Positions 43,367-53,781 of a stretch of DNA of 64,000 bases are shown in pieces. Under the pieces are notes generated by a model. It was not told where the DNA came from. It saw nothing but the letters and a program-made list of their open reading frames with translations, and did not search any database. A program made the position numbers and the translations under genes. How positions within the stretch are numbered: the stretch's first letter is position 1; each line of letters starts with the position of its first letter. Source of the DNA: Phytoseiulus persimilis (Eukaryota; Arthropoda; Arachnida; Mesostigmata; Phytoseiidae); contig CM075101.1 in the NCBI GenBank assembly GCA_037576195.1, positions 15,686,001 through 15,750,000 on the forward strand, in the 5' to 3' direction.

Positions 43367-44105
43367 CCTGGGGAAGACTCGACGATGCTGACGCCGCAGA
43401 CCATGGAGGGGTCTATGTCAGCAACTGCGACCGCTGCTACTGCAACTCTTTTGCTCGTTTCTTGTTGACCAAATCAGTGGTGCTTGTTCTCTGGCTGAGA
43501 CTGGTCCATGGGGGTACGATAACTAGGGCACCGCAGATATCGCGCTCCAGAAGGGAGCTGCTAGCTGTTTACCCCGAAAACAAACCGTTGGCGGTTCCCC
43601 GCTGCCGACCAGTACAAACTTTCCCCGCCGCAGCTTCTTCGCGCGGCTGGCATGTCTCTGTGCGCGCCTTCCCGCGTGTCAGCCGGTTTGCCGGCGTTCG
43701 GCAGGCTCGAGCAGGTCGCTGAACCTGATGATGGAAAACCCATGTAGCTTGATGATCAACACACAGTGGAACCTCAACATAACCTCGACTAACGCTCAAT
43801 ATTGCACAGCCTGACACAAGGAAATGCTGTAACAAGGAACTTTTCCACTCAGCAGTAGTGAATCGACTTCTAACACTCCGATTCTGTCAAGATTTTACTC
43901 GGACCAGCTCTTTCCCGGATTTTCGTGATTTTACGCCCGTTATTTGTTTTTTCTTTCTCAAGTCCGCTCCATATCCGTGAAAATTGAGGATGTGAACCCG
44001 CAACAGGCATGCGAGTTGGCATTTTCCTAGTGATGATTCCATGTAATTCGGAGCCACAGTGTCCGATCTATCGAATCAAATCAATCTGGGGTTAGGGTCA
44101 AATTA
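43367..44105. other. No recognisable gene
   Basis: A 120-codon plus frame (43360-43722) overlaps the end of the receptor and has no domain. Nothing else identified. Confidence 0.4.
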
Positions 44106-44370
44106 GGTCGGGAACTTTCTTCGCTATTTTCTTTTTGACTGTCACTCGGAGCGCAGTAGGCCGATTCAGGAAATTCTTCGCGCAAAATGTAGCCCATTCA
44201 TCCACTTACATTTTCGAGCTCGCCAGTTCCTTTCATCATTTTTCGTTCCATTTTGATCTTCATATTTCAAAAATTGTCTATTTTTTTCGCGTTAAATTCA
44301 GAGGGCTCGCAAATTTTCCTCAGACTAGCAGCTGACTCCGCTCGGTGTTATGCGGAAGGGCGTCCATCCG
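44106..44370 (+). repeat. Inverted repeat arm (left)
   Basis: Partner of 47359-47626. No coding potential. Confidence 0.7.
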
Positions 44371-44699
44371 ACAAAAAAAGTTCGGTGTTAACAGCATCCC
44401 AATCTCGACTGGGAAAAACGAACGAGCCGAAGCTTGAATATGTCGCCACGATAGCGGGTGCGGTGAAACCCACGAGACTTGACTGGAGAGCTCTGTAGCT
44501 TTTCAAAAACTGGTTCCTTGTCACGAACCCCATGCTGAAGTTGCATATTCTGTCTCCCATCCATTCGATCAGATCATGTCACTGAATTCCACGGAGCAGA
44601 ATTGGCAGGATTTCGCTGCGCTCTCATGTGACAGGGTTGCGTCCTCATGTGAGTACAGCGAAAGCCAGCCAATGCCGATGACGAAGAAATGATCCAGGA

Positions 44700-44880
44700 A
44701 GAGATCCTGAATCCTGCCATTGAGAAGATATTTCCAAGTCTGCACCGTGAAAACCAGTGGAAGCTGGAGCGAATCGAGCGGGTATCCATCAGGCCAGCGC
44801 CATTGAGAAGATACTCCGAGGTGTCCACCTCAAAATCAAAGGAAGCTGGAGCAAATAATTTTTCGGACTCACCGCAATTG
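44700..44880. repeat. Short tandem duplication, about 91-bp period
   Basis: GCCATTGAGAAGATA followed by CACC- and GGAAGCTGGAGC- blocks occurs at about 44717 and again at about 44808. Confidence 0.6.
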
Positions 44881-45318
44881 GCCTCGAGAAGTATCGTTAG
44901 ATCGTAACTCTGTCCTTCGACTCGAGGAAGTCAGCTTCTGGATGGCTACTTCGGATTTTTTCCATTTCAAGTCGAAGAGACTCGATACAAGATGAGGGCT
45001 CCTGGGGAGTCAAGTTGAATGTTGCGATGTCACTGAATATTTGGGCTATCTCTTCTTCCGTGGAGAGTGTCGGTTCTGGGACTGCCTGAACAAATATCCT
45101 CGTACGGGAATACCCCACACAGTACGGTGGGTCCGTTCCCGGTCCAACCGTACTATTCGAAACCGTACTTAGCGGGGTACTTGATACATTGCAAGGCGGT
45201 CCGCAGTTCGACTTCGTGAGTTCCCAACCAGTACCCCATCAATTTGAAACATGCAACCCGGCCAAGGAAGTATCAATAAAAAGACCGGGGTTCAGCGATC
45301 ACCACATGAAGCTATAGT

Positions 45319-46060
45319 TCATCGGTTTCGCTCACGAAAATTGAAATATTGCACCAGGGACGTCTGAATAGTTGGTCTCGGCCTGAGTTCAGGGGCAGAC
45401 TTCTCTCTGTCCACGCGGGTTGCATTTTGGACGTTTTCGGTTATTCTTCGACCTCGCTCTTGCCGCGGAACAACCATGGAAATATATTCTGTCAAGTCAT
45501 CAGCCATCCGGAGAAGCTTCGCTAGCTGGTCACTAGTGAGCTCCTCTGGTGGAACCTCGATGCAGTCTTCGTCGTCCTCAGACTCCTCGTGAGCTCGTTC
45601 TCGATCCATCCCGATGAGCGTCTGATCGTCAAACCCGTCTGGTTTCCAGTTGAGACACTCCTCCATAGTCTCCGTATTTACGTCATCTAGACCTCCTTTC
45701 TTTGCGATTTCCACCATGCAATATTCTCAGTACGTTGCTCCTCTTTGTTGACTGACACACTCGCGCAATGTGAGAAAATGATTTTCCATACTGCTCCCAT
45801 GCTGCGTGCCGAGACCTCATCCCAAGCCTCGCTTATGTTATCGACAGCTTTCTTGATGCCGTATGTTTTCCAGCATTCGATCAACTTACGCTCATCTCCC
45901 GTGGCGTCCTTGATAGCTCGGGACAACGTTCGGCGCAAGTAGTAAGCCTTGAAGGTTGAAATGACACCCTGGGTCCATTTGCTGGATCGAAGAGAGAGAG
46001 GTATTTGGCGGGAATTATGCTACTTCGATGTTTCCCTTCATGGTTGATAGTCCCGTTGGA
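45319..46060 (-). pseudogene. Pogo/Tigger-like (TIGD) transposase C-terminal half
   Basis: Minus strand. The degraded N-part near 46000-45940 reads a frame-shifted QGVISTFKAYYLRR, then RTLSRAIKDATGDERKL, YGIKKAVDNISEAWDEV and MGAVWKIIF (45938-45687). After a frame change come MVEIAKKGGLDDV and an acidic tail (45717-45319). These match the end of the DDE_1 domain and the C-terminus of Tigger/pogo transposases. The tail holds QTSLVQYF, a textbook PCNA-interaction (PIP) box. The N-terminal DNA-binding domains and first catalytic Asp residues are not found, and there are at least two frame changes, so it is inactive. Confidence 0.8.
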
Positions 46061-46459
46061 TGACACGAGCGGAACGGGGGCGCGGCAGGAAAGCACCAGC
46101 GGAGTGAACCCTCATGATCCGGTGAAACGGAGCTTTAACCGATCTGTTCTATGGCAGTCTTCAAGATACTACCCTCTCTGAACGGTTATAAGGGAACCGC
46201 TTGACTCGATCCCCTCAACGCTGCTCACAGAAATTGCCATGGAGACGCCCTCACTCAGGGAGGAATTTCGTTTTTCGAATCACGACTCAAAAAACGAGGA
46301 TGGTGTGACTGTCACGCGAAAAACGTCTCTTTCACTGAAATGAGGACGTCGACAACTACAACGAAAAAGGTCGGATCACAAGAATGATACTTGGTCGTCG
46401 GAAACAAGACCAACTAATGAGTGCACGGAAATAAGTTCATCAGGTGGAACTGACAACAG

Positions 46460-46999
46460 GTGAAAATCTACCTTCCCCAATGTCTTGCTCAGCCGTACAT
46501 GATAACATGTAATACAGACATCGACGACGGTATCGTCAACGGAGCCATCGGGTTCTTGCGTCACGTTGATTCCGAAGAAAACGACACCATAGGAACCGAC
46601 GAGATAACGAATCGCATGTGTTCCACGACCGAACCTTTCTGTTTATGGATAGAACTCACAGAAAATGATCGAATCGGAAGCGCCACGAGAACGAAACATG
46701 AACCCTTATCAGTAACAAGAGTTACAACGGAATGGACCCCAGTTCGAAAAAACGGTTTCCTTCAAGGTTTTGAAGACAATCGAATGCTGTCGTAAAATTT
46801 CCCGGCCTGCCTCGCCTGTGCGTTAACGACTCTCAAGTTCCAAGGCAGGACCTTCGACGATATCGTATTTAAATACCATAAAAATATACGACAGCAATTT
46901 GTTCACGTTGCTTTGTCGAGAGTGGAAACGGTCGAAGACTTATTCTTGACTGCACCAGACCATGGTCCCGATGAGCTCCAATTCCATCACTCCAAATGA
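46460..46999 (+). pseudogene. Helitron/PIF1-type helicase C-terminal remnant
   Basis: The frame 46460-46795 contains PYMITCNTDIDDGIVNGAIG followed by FLRHVDSEENDTIG and LWIELTENDRIGS. After a frameshift, 46820-46999 continues with ALTTLKFQGRTFDDIVF and FVHVALSRVETVEDLFL, the last helicase motifs (an AxTxxKxQGxT-like block and the VALSRV arginine-finger region). This is the C-terminal third of a PIF1-family helicase of the type carried by Helitrons. The Walker motifs are not nearby. Confidence 0.75.
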
Positions 47000-47358
47000 A
47001 CAACTGCGCCTCAAATGGTACAACTTCGAACAGAGCTACAACGTTTGAATAATCACCGATTCAAAACTGAACATCAGCATTTATTAGAGTAAATGAATGC
47101 TGCTAACACGATCCCAATGTCCCCCGACGTCCGAAGTTTGCTAACACAGGCATTGAATATCACAAGCGAAAAAGTCTACCTGCAATCCACAGTTTTCTAT
47201 TTTCCCCAAAAATCGTGGTCTCGTTTTCTGTAGGTGTTTCGAAAACAATTCACCGTACTTTTCAATTCATTCATCGACGAACTTTATCTGTTTCCCTACT
47301 CGGCGTTCGGCTTCTCGCATCTCTCCGCCCCGGTTCAACTTTTAGGAAGAAACAGGCA

Positions 47359-47626
47359 CGGATGGAAACCCTCCCACATAACACCGAGCGGATTCAGCTG
47401 CGCCGCCTGTGGAGAATTTGAGAGCTCTCGGAATTTGAGGGGGAAGACAATCGCCAACTGTCGAAACATAGAGGATGAAATGGAGCGAAAAACGATAGAA
47501 AGAATTGTTCAGGTCAAAAATGTAGTCGAATGAATAAGCTGCATTCCGCAAGAAGAATTTTCGCAATCCCACTGAGCTTTGAATAACAGTCAGAAGGAAA
47601 AAGGCAAAAGAATCCCGACCTAGCTT
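47359..47626 (-). repeat. Inverted repeat arm (right)
   Basis: Partner of 44106-44370 in reverse orientation. Confidence 0.7.
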
Positions 47627-47699
47627 GACAGTAGGAGAGGTCAAAGATCAATCAAAGGGCTGGTGGAGAGGCAGGGAATGGGGGAGAGGGGCGTAGAGT

Positions 47700-48040
47700 G
47701 TTAAGGCTTTTCCAAATACCCTCGAGTCCCGCGCATTCTTTATTTGTAGCGTATTTATGATCTAACCCAATGAACTGGCTCTTTGTTAGACTTCCGAGCG
47801 AACGAGACCATCTCGAAGGCGAATCTCGTTGAGTACGTGTGATCTTCGTTTACATTAGCTGACGGACGTATCTGAACTTCACGCGAACGGAGATCCCAGT
47901 TCCGTGGCTTGACCTGCCGAGCAGACGGCCAACCAGCGAAGTCGCAGTGGGTCGGGGAGACTGGATGAGGCTGCCCCTGCGGCCCGGTTGGCCCCATGGC
48001 CCGGTGGACGACGCGTCTTTGTTATTGTCGCGGCCCGGCT
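47700..48040 (+). repeat. Diverged dispersed repeat, copy B
   Basis: Related to 16240-16460 (TTCCAAATACCCTCGAGTCC, GTCGGGGAGACTGG, CGGCCCGGTTGGCCC blocks). Confidence 0.45.
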
Positions 48041-48300
48041 GACCAGTTCCAGGAATTCGGTTTTACTTCACAAAGAACGAGCCTTGAGTAACAAGTCCAC
48101 ACGCCGCGCGGTCTCACTGGACTTCCCCCCTGGCTCCTTTCTAGGGACAGTTCCTCTTTGAAAGACGCTTCTGGCGGAATTTCGAGCGTATCGTTTTGCA
48201 CTCATTCGCAGCATTTAATCCAAGCTCGCACTTGTCACACGCACCTTCCCAGGCTCAGTCCTGCCAAAACTGGTTTCAGGCACTCGCACCGGATCCCCGG

Positions 48301-49478
48301 TAGGCTTTGCAAATAACCGCATTTCTAGATAACCGCGGTAACGGTTAACCGCAAAATTAGGACCGAAAACCGCGGTCATAACCGCAAATAACCGCGGTTA
48401 TAACCGCAAATAACCGCGGTTATATGGAAGAATGCTTCCTGGAGAATTTCCAGGAAGCTTCTCCCCTTTTATCAGGAAGAAGGTTACATAATTAGCGGAA
48501 ACAACGCGATCTCAAAACACATCTCTTAAAGACTCGTTTGTTACAGCTCGACTTTGATCAGATGGGGCCGGGAACATTGGTTGAACGTTTCAAGTCACGA
48601 AATCTTTAAAAATTATCCTGATGCAAAAGAGATCTTGTTTGGTGGAGCCCCCCGTCCGATGAATGTAGTCAGCAATGTCGGGCTCAACTCCTCACGATCC
48701 GCTGAGGAAGTGTTGCAAACTCTGAGATGTGGAAGTGGCTCCGATTTCTGCACGGTTTCACGAGCAAAGAGTGCCCAAAGGCATGCTACCTTGTTGGGTT
48801 GAGATGACTCGCGTGATTCCACGTCCTGATTCTCGAGTTTTTTTTATTGGGAATCCTCGAGGTCGTCGTTTGAGGTGCTTCCAATTTCTGTCTGACTCCA
48901 AACTACTGCTCCTGGCTTTGATATCACCGTTGTCGGCTTTGAAACGGGCGTATGTTCTCCGTTCCGACCAGTGCATGAGTGATAGCCGTTTTCTGGTAGG
49001 ACTTCATCACAGTCGTCTTATCGATGACCCCCAATGGGGGTGCAGCCCACACAATAGCTATTTCCACTGTGCTCTGTTCCCTGAACTTACCAGATGCGCA
49101 AAGCTCTGGAAGATTGAGCCTTCCGCTTCCGATGCTAGCTCATCGATTCCTTGAACGGCTTGCTCATGGGTACATGAGGAGGCTGTTCCTGATGTGTGTC
49201 CAGGTACAATTTCTAGCCAGGTCCGGCTATCGGAAGCGTGTACGAACTTGGTTCAAAGGGAGTCATCACACAAGATCTCACAGTTCCAGGAGCAGTTCAT
49301 TTCTCTCCAATTCTCAGCACCTCGTTCCTGATTCCCAGCCAGAGTACACTCATCAGACACGACGCTCCCTCGAAGAATCATACGTTTCGGAAAATTGCGG
49401 TTAAATGCGGTTATAACCGCAGTTTGCTCGCGGCTATTGCGGTTATTAACCGCGGTTAAATAACCGTTGCAAAGCCCA
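48301..49478. mobile_element. hAT-family transposon, 1178 bp, probably non-autonomous
   Basis: The ends are inverted: TAGGCTTTGCAAATAACCGC on the left and, read from the right, TGGGCTTTGCAACGGTTAT. They are flanked by a perfect 8-bp duplication ATCCCCGG (48293-48300 and 49479-49486). An 8-bp duplication and this terminal sequence type are diagnostic of hAT. Both sub-terminal regions are packed with AACCGCGGTTA palindromes. Internally only a faint hAT C-terminal echo is seen on the minus strand near 49360-49260 (SVVSDECTLAGNQE), and no long frame, so it would need transposase from elsewhere. Confidence 0.88.
48370..48425. repeat. Cluster of AACCGCGGTTA palindromes
   Basis: ATAACCGCGGTTAT is a perfect 14-bp palindrome at 48388-48401 and again at 48410-48423. 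A similar cluster lies at the other end (49395-49470). These are candidate transposase binding sites. Confidence 0.7.
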
Positions 49479-49486
49479 ATCCCCGG

Positions 49487-50498
49487 TAACCTTCGCATGT
49501 GTAGTCGTAGATCCTCCTCCCGCAACTCTTTGCAACAGGACGATCCTGTCACAGAATGCACTCACAGTTGCAAACTCAGCTCCCTCGAGTCTCTTCGGCC
49601 AAACGCATTACCTCAACGGAGTCTTCCCGGTTCCCGGTGCAGCCAGGCTGCGCGACTTCTCTGACTGTTCCCTTGCGTCATGAATGGGACCATCTCCGAG
49701 CGGGAGGTTCCCGAATTCGTCCTCGTGGGTGTGACAAACGTTCTTGGAAGCACGTTCTGCTTAGAAAATTAATGTCATGTGCTATTTCTCTCAACGACAA
49801 CCGTAAGTTCACCCGGGAAGTGATACCTCAAGTCAGACCGAAGCCGAAATGATCTCCCGGATCTAAGAAGAGTGTGCTCATATCAACCTCGAAAATATCT
49901 CGCGATGCTGCGGAAAGTGTGACTTGAGAATGTCGACACAGAAGCGATTCGAAGACGGAAGTTCTCGAAAACTAAGTACCCATGCTCGGACATTCCTCTT
50001 ATATACGGGGAGAGATGGACCAGAAATGGACGGAGAGCGGAATGAACAAGGCGTCACATCCCTCGGGCTGCATAAGAACAGCCGTGGAAAATCGCTCATG
50101 GGACTCGCCCGGAAAGAAATGTTTCTCAGCAGAGTGCAACGTTAAGGCCCGCGAGTAGTGAGATGGGAACGGGAGCCCGAGACCCTCTCAAACATCATAA
50201 TGAAACGTGTCAAAAATCACTCCGAGGCGGAAGGGCTCGCCAGGAGATTGTGTTTGACTGGGGAGTGTGATCAGCACGCAGGAATATGAGAATGACCCAA
50301 TACGCAGCGGAGCAATAACGAACGTTCAGGATGGGCATCGGAATAGATGCGAAAAGAGGAACTGCCTCGAGAAACACTGGCATGGAACCACCCTGAATAG
50401 TTCGAATCACTTTGGGCATTCGGCGAATTCGGTCGAGTGCTCGCGAGAAAGCTCAACCAGCGATAATCCCAAGAAGCTTCTCATGTGACAAGAAAGTT
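49487..50498. other. No recognisable gene
   Basis: Small overlapping frames only (under 105 codons) without domains. Around the hAT insertion the minus-strand frame stays open when the element is skipped, for about 60 codons, but I recognise nothing in it. Confidence 0.4.
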
Positions 50499-50511
50499 TC
50501 TCAGGAGCTAT
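50499..50511 (-). repeat. LINE target-site duplication, copy at the LINE 3' end
   Basis: Minus strand ATAGCTCCTGAGA, identical to 52492-52480. It directly abuts the A-rich tail of the LINE. Confidence 0.9.
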
Positions 50512-52479
50512 ATTTCTTTTTCTTTTCTTTTTTTTTTCTGGCGGGAGGGGAAATCCCTTCGGATACAAGAGATGGGACTTACGTCCGTTACCCTAGTTAT
50601 GAGGTGTGTCCTCTAAAACCCCTCCCTCCGCCCTTTTGGTGACTGGGCACTCAAGGCAAGCCCTGTATTGTATTACTTCCGGGTCACCAAGGGCCGTCCG
50701 CTTCGTCAGTCAGCTCTCGTCTCCCTTTTGTTATCTATTCTCCGTTCTGTCTTGCGGCTAGGGTTCCCTACGGGACCTCAGGCGCAGGCATAATTTGCCC
50801 GTTTAGTTCTGCGTTTCTTCGCATGAGCATGTTCTCCTTTTTTTGAGTATACATCCTATTTTGCGTGAGATTAAATTCCACTTACCTTCATTTTGCAGCA
50901 TCTTCTGGATCAGTTCTGGGACCGTGCCTCCTTCTAAGCCTCGTCTTGGCTGAGACAGCGCTTCGCAAGTGAAGACCGTATGATCCACATCGTCTTCTGC
51001 CCCTGAATCGCAAAGGATGCACAACGGGCTAGGAGCTTTCTTGAAGCGATGAAGGTACTTCTGGAAATCTCTGTGTCCTGTGAGGACTTGGGTTGTGTGG
51101 TACGTTAGTTCACCGAATTCCCGCTTGTACCAGCTTCGCAGATCCGATATGCTATCGTAGGTCGTTCTGCCGGTCAGCGAGCTGCTCAAAGATTGTTGCC
51201 ACTTGTTGAGCGTCTCTTCGCGTATCACTTCATCCTTTTTGTGGGCCTCCTCGTCACTTCCGGACTCGTCGTCCCCATCTCGGATCTTGTCGCGCCTGTA
51301 GGTCTCCACTCTCTCCTGCGCTGGGAAGGGCCACGGGATCGCGCGGGCCAGCACAAGCAAAGCTGAAGTGGATACCGTGCGATAGGCTCTAGTGATCCTT
51401 ATCGCGGTGATTCTTTGCGCTCGTTCCAGAGCGTCTCTGTTCTTTTTGTATCGCAGCGCACTGTGGTCAAAATCCTCCTTTGCTCCTCAGATGCTCCATA
51501 GGTGCGCGGTAGAATCGTCGCTATGTCGGTTGCCGCTTTCGTGGCCTTGTTGACGACCATCTTGATGTGTTCAGTCCCCTTCAGGTCGGACTGTAATAGA
51601 ACTCCCAAGTATTTCGCGGATCTGGCCACTTCTACTCTATGTCCTTCCACTACCACTATTGGGAGGCGGTCCTTTTTGCGTTTGATCAGCTTCACAGCCT
51701 CCGTTTTCTCAGGCGCAAGGGCGAGGTGATTCGCTTTCATCCACCGTGAGATTATGTCAAGTGAGTCCTGTGTGATTTCTTCCAGTTCCTCAATTGATCT
51801 TGCCTTAGTTATGATCGCAAGGTCGTCAGCGTATGCGATAGTCACAGCTCCCCTTGGGAGTACCTCTCTCAAAACGTCGTCATAAGCCACATTCCGCAAG
51901 GTCGGTCCTAACACCGAACCCTGCGGAACTCCCGCTGACCTTCGATGGGTTCGACCTTTCTCGTCGACGATCCATCTATTTTGTAGGTAGCAGCTCAGTA
52001 TTCTCCGGAGGTAAGGGGAGATTTGCCTCTTCTGCAGACTTTTCAGGACGACCTCCCACTCGACCGAATTGAAGGCATTCCTGGCATCCAGAAGGGTGAT
52101 GAGGACACGGTCTCTCAGCTTCCGTGAGCGCTGCTTCTCGGCATCAACTATTTGCGTAACCCTTCCCAGGGCAGACAGGGTGAATCTTCCTCTTCGAAAG
52201 CCGAACTGGTTTTCGGAGAGACGCCCGTCCTCTTCAAGCTCATCTTGTAGTCTTCTGTTTATGATGCTCTCCACTGCCTTGGCGGTTGTGTCCAGCAGGC
52301 ATATGGGTCTGTAGGAGTTCGGTTTCCCAGGTTTCGGGATCAGTACGAGCCTTGCAGTTCGCCATTGGGGTGGGAAGATTCCACTCTGTATGATCGCGTT
52401 CGCGGCTTTTCCGAAGATGGATGGCAATCTCTTCATGAGTATCTTGAGAGCTTCTGCTGGGATGCCATCGGGTCCCAGG
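50512..52479 (-). mobile_element. 5'-truncated LINE (R1/Jockey-like polymerase), 1968 bp
   Basis: Minus-strand non-LTR retrotransposon. The 3' end is an A-rich tail (50512-50540 on the plus strand is T-rich). The 5' end is truncated inside the reverse transcriptase at GPDGIPAEALKIL. A 13-bp target duplication flanks it. Truncation, tail and duplication are the three marks of target-primed reverse transcription. Few lesions are seen, so it is fairly young. Confidence 0.93.
50803..52479 (-). pseudogene. LINE ORF2: reverse transcriptase and C-terminal zinc motif
   Basis: The frame from 52479 to 51399 gives reverse transcriptase blocks LVLIPKPGKPNSYRPICLLD, SENQFGFRRGR, AGVPQGSVLGPTL, the active site IAYADDLAII and YLGVLLQSDL. 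A single frame change near 51440 (after RRILTTV) shifts to the frame that carries RYKKNRDALERAQRI and VLARAIPWPF. That frame ends at 50803 with a CCHC cluster (CILCDSG, then H and C). The style of the GKPxSYRPICLLD block and the tail places it near the R1/Jockey group. The endonuclease is missing through truncation. Confidence 0.88.
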
Positions 52480-52492
52480 TCTCAGGAGCTAT
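52480..52492 (-). repeat. LINE target-site duplication, copy at the GR gene
   Basis: Minus strand ATAGCTCCTGAGA. Its TAG is the stop codon of the gustatory receptor gene. Confidence 0.9.
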
Positions 52493-53781
52493 CTAGAGAG
52501 TCCTTCGAGGGTTCTATTCAGAGTTGCCAGACTGTTTATAGCTCGCACAACCTTGAAGTCGAATTGCAGCACGACTACCACGCATGTTATCACGTACGCT
52601 ATGTACCTCATGAAGCTATTGACACTTAGCGTGAAGTAGCCCACCATGAGGCAGTCAAGATCTTCCCGGAGCCGAAAACAACTGATCAGTTCCCTCAGTT
52701 CGATGATTCGCCCGCAATCGGTCTCTTTTTCGGAGATCATCATCAGGTGCTTCTCCGTAGCGAGGCACTGGCTTATGACTTGTGACGCTTTCCGAGCCGT
52801 GTAGAAGATGAGAGCAAGGAAGCTTATCGTGGTCGCCAGCAATGAATGCCTCCCAAGGCCACCGAGTCTGTTTTTCGGGTCTCCAATCAGCAATGAGGCA
52901 GTAAAAAGAAGCGCAATGAAGATTTGTAGATAATGCACCGAGAGGGGCAAGGCGAAAAACGAGTTAACGAGCTCAGTCCTGTCCCGAATCTTCCTTTTTT
53001 CGAGCATCAGTCTCCGCCGAGAGAGCTGCGGTCCTCCACAAAGCGCGTGTAGATTTTTGAGCTGAATCAGGGAGCCATTGATAATATCGGTGTATACCAT
53101 GAAGAACATCGTCATCGAATTGGTAAAGTTTGTGTAGTTGACGTACCCGAAGTATAGTTCAAACTCGCCTATCGTGCTGAAGGACACGGCGTAGAAAATC
53201 ACGAAAGGTGCCCAGCACAAAATAGGGAAAAGTACATCTGCAGTATTTCTAACCTCATTCCGAATCAGCTCCTCGACCGTTTCACGATTCACAAAGAATA
53301 TGAACATTGAAGCTGAGGTTGAGAGCATAAAATTGAAGATACCAAGAGAACTCATCACCTGGCTAAGATTCACGGGCACCGTCGACGACAGCGTCGTAGC
53401 GTTGAACCAAATAGCACAAGTCAACGGGGCGGTCACTGTGCTGATAAGCCAGTAAATACAGCTCATGAACCTGATCTTTGGAAAACCGGTTTTCAGACCG
53501 TGGCAGGCACAAACCAACCGAAACGTGTAGTCACAGGCATTCGCGATGAAAGTTGAAGTCCAGGACCGTTTGTATCCTATTTTCATGGTGATAACAACCG
53601 CTCCAGGATGCTCATGAACTCCCACTCCCTGCTTCACGGCGGAGTGCATGCGACTGGCAAGGTTCCGGAAAGTGGAAAGTTTGAATAAGATTCTCATACA
53701 TTTTAACGTTACGTTATTCAGCATTCGCAGCGGGGATCGATAGACCTTCTGCGCAACGATCGAAGACGAATACGAGAACAT
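52489..53781 (-). CDS. Gustatory receptor-like seven-membrane-segment protein, 430 residues
   Basis: Single exon from ATG 53781 to TAG 52489-52491. It has seven hydrophobic segments, among them YWLISTVTAPLTCAIWF, SQVMSSLGIFNFML, LFPILCWAPFVIFYAV, a loop with ERELV-like basic residues, LQIFIALLFTASLLIG, LLATTISFLALIFYT, and the last SFMRYIAYVITCVVVVLQF. The C-terminal pattern Y-I-x6-V-x2-QF matches the signature of arthropod gustatory receptors (TYxxxxxQF), which are ligand-gated channels in the membrane of chemosensory neurons with the N-terminus inside. Length is typical (about 400). Ligand unknown. The 3' untranslated region has been replaced by a LINE starting 9 bp after the stop, so polyadenylation may now depend on the element. 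The reading frame is untouched. Confidence 0.85.
   Translation of the reverse strand: MFSYSSSIVAQKVYRSPLRMLNNVTLKCMRILFKLSTFRNLASRMHSAVKQGVGVHEHPGAVVITMKIGYKRSWTSTFIANACDYTFRLVCACHGLKTGFPKIRFMSCIYWLISTVTAPLTCAIWFNATTLSSTVPVNLSQVMSSLGIFNFMLSTSASMFIFFVNRETVEELIRNEVRNTADVLFPILCWAPFVIFYAVSFSTIGEFELYFGYVNYTNFTNSMTMFFMVYTDIINGSLIQLKNLHALCGGPQLSRRRLMLEKRKIRDRTELVNSFFALPLSVHYLQIFIALLFTASLLIGDPKNRLGGLGRHSLLATTISFLALIFYTARKASQVISQCLATEKHLMMISEKETDCGRIIELRELISCFRLREDLDCLMVGYFTLSVNSFMRYIAYVITCVVVVLQFDFKVVRAINSLATLNRTLEGLSR

Larger units (their letters stand above)
44106..47626. mobile_element. Composite mobile-element block between inverted repeats
   Basis: 44106-44370 and 47359-47626 are an inverted repeat pair, roughly 75% identical by eye (shared blocks AGGTCGGGA, GTAGCC-ATTCATCC-like, CGCTCGGTGTTATG, GGTTTCCATCCG-like). 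They enclose a Tigger-like transposase pseudogene on the minus strand and a Helitron/PIF1-type helicase remnant on the plus strand. Most likely it is a DNA transposon with long arms that was invaded by, or abuts, a Helitron piece. Ownership of the arms is not proven. Confidence 0.6.
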
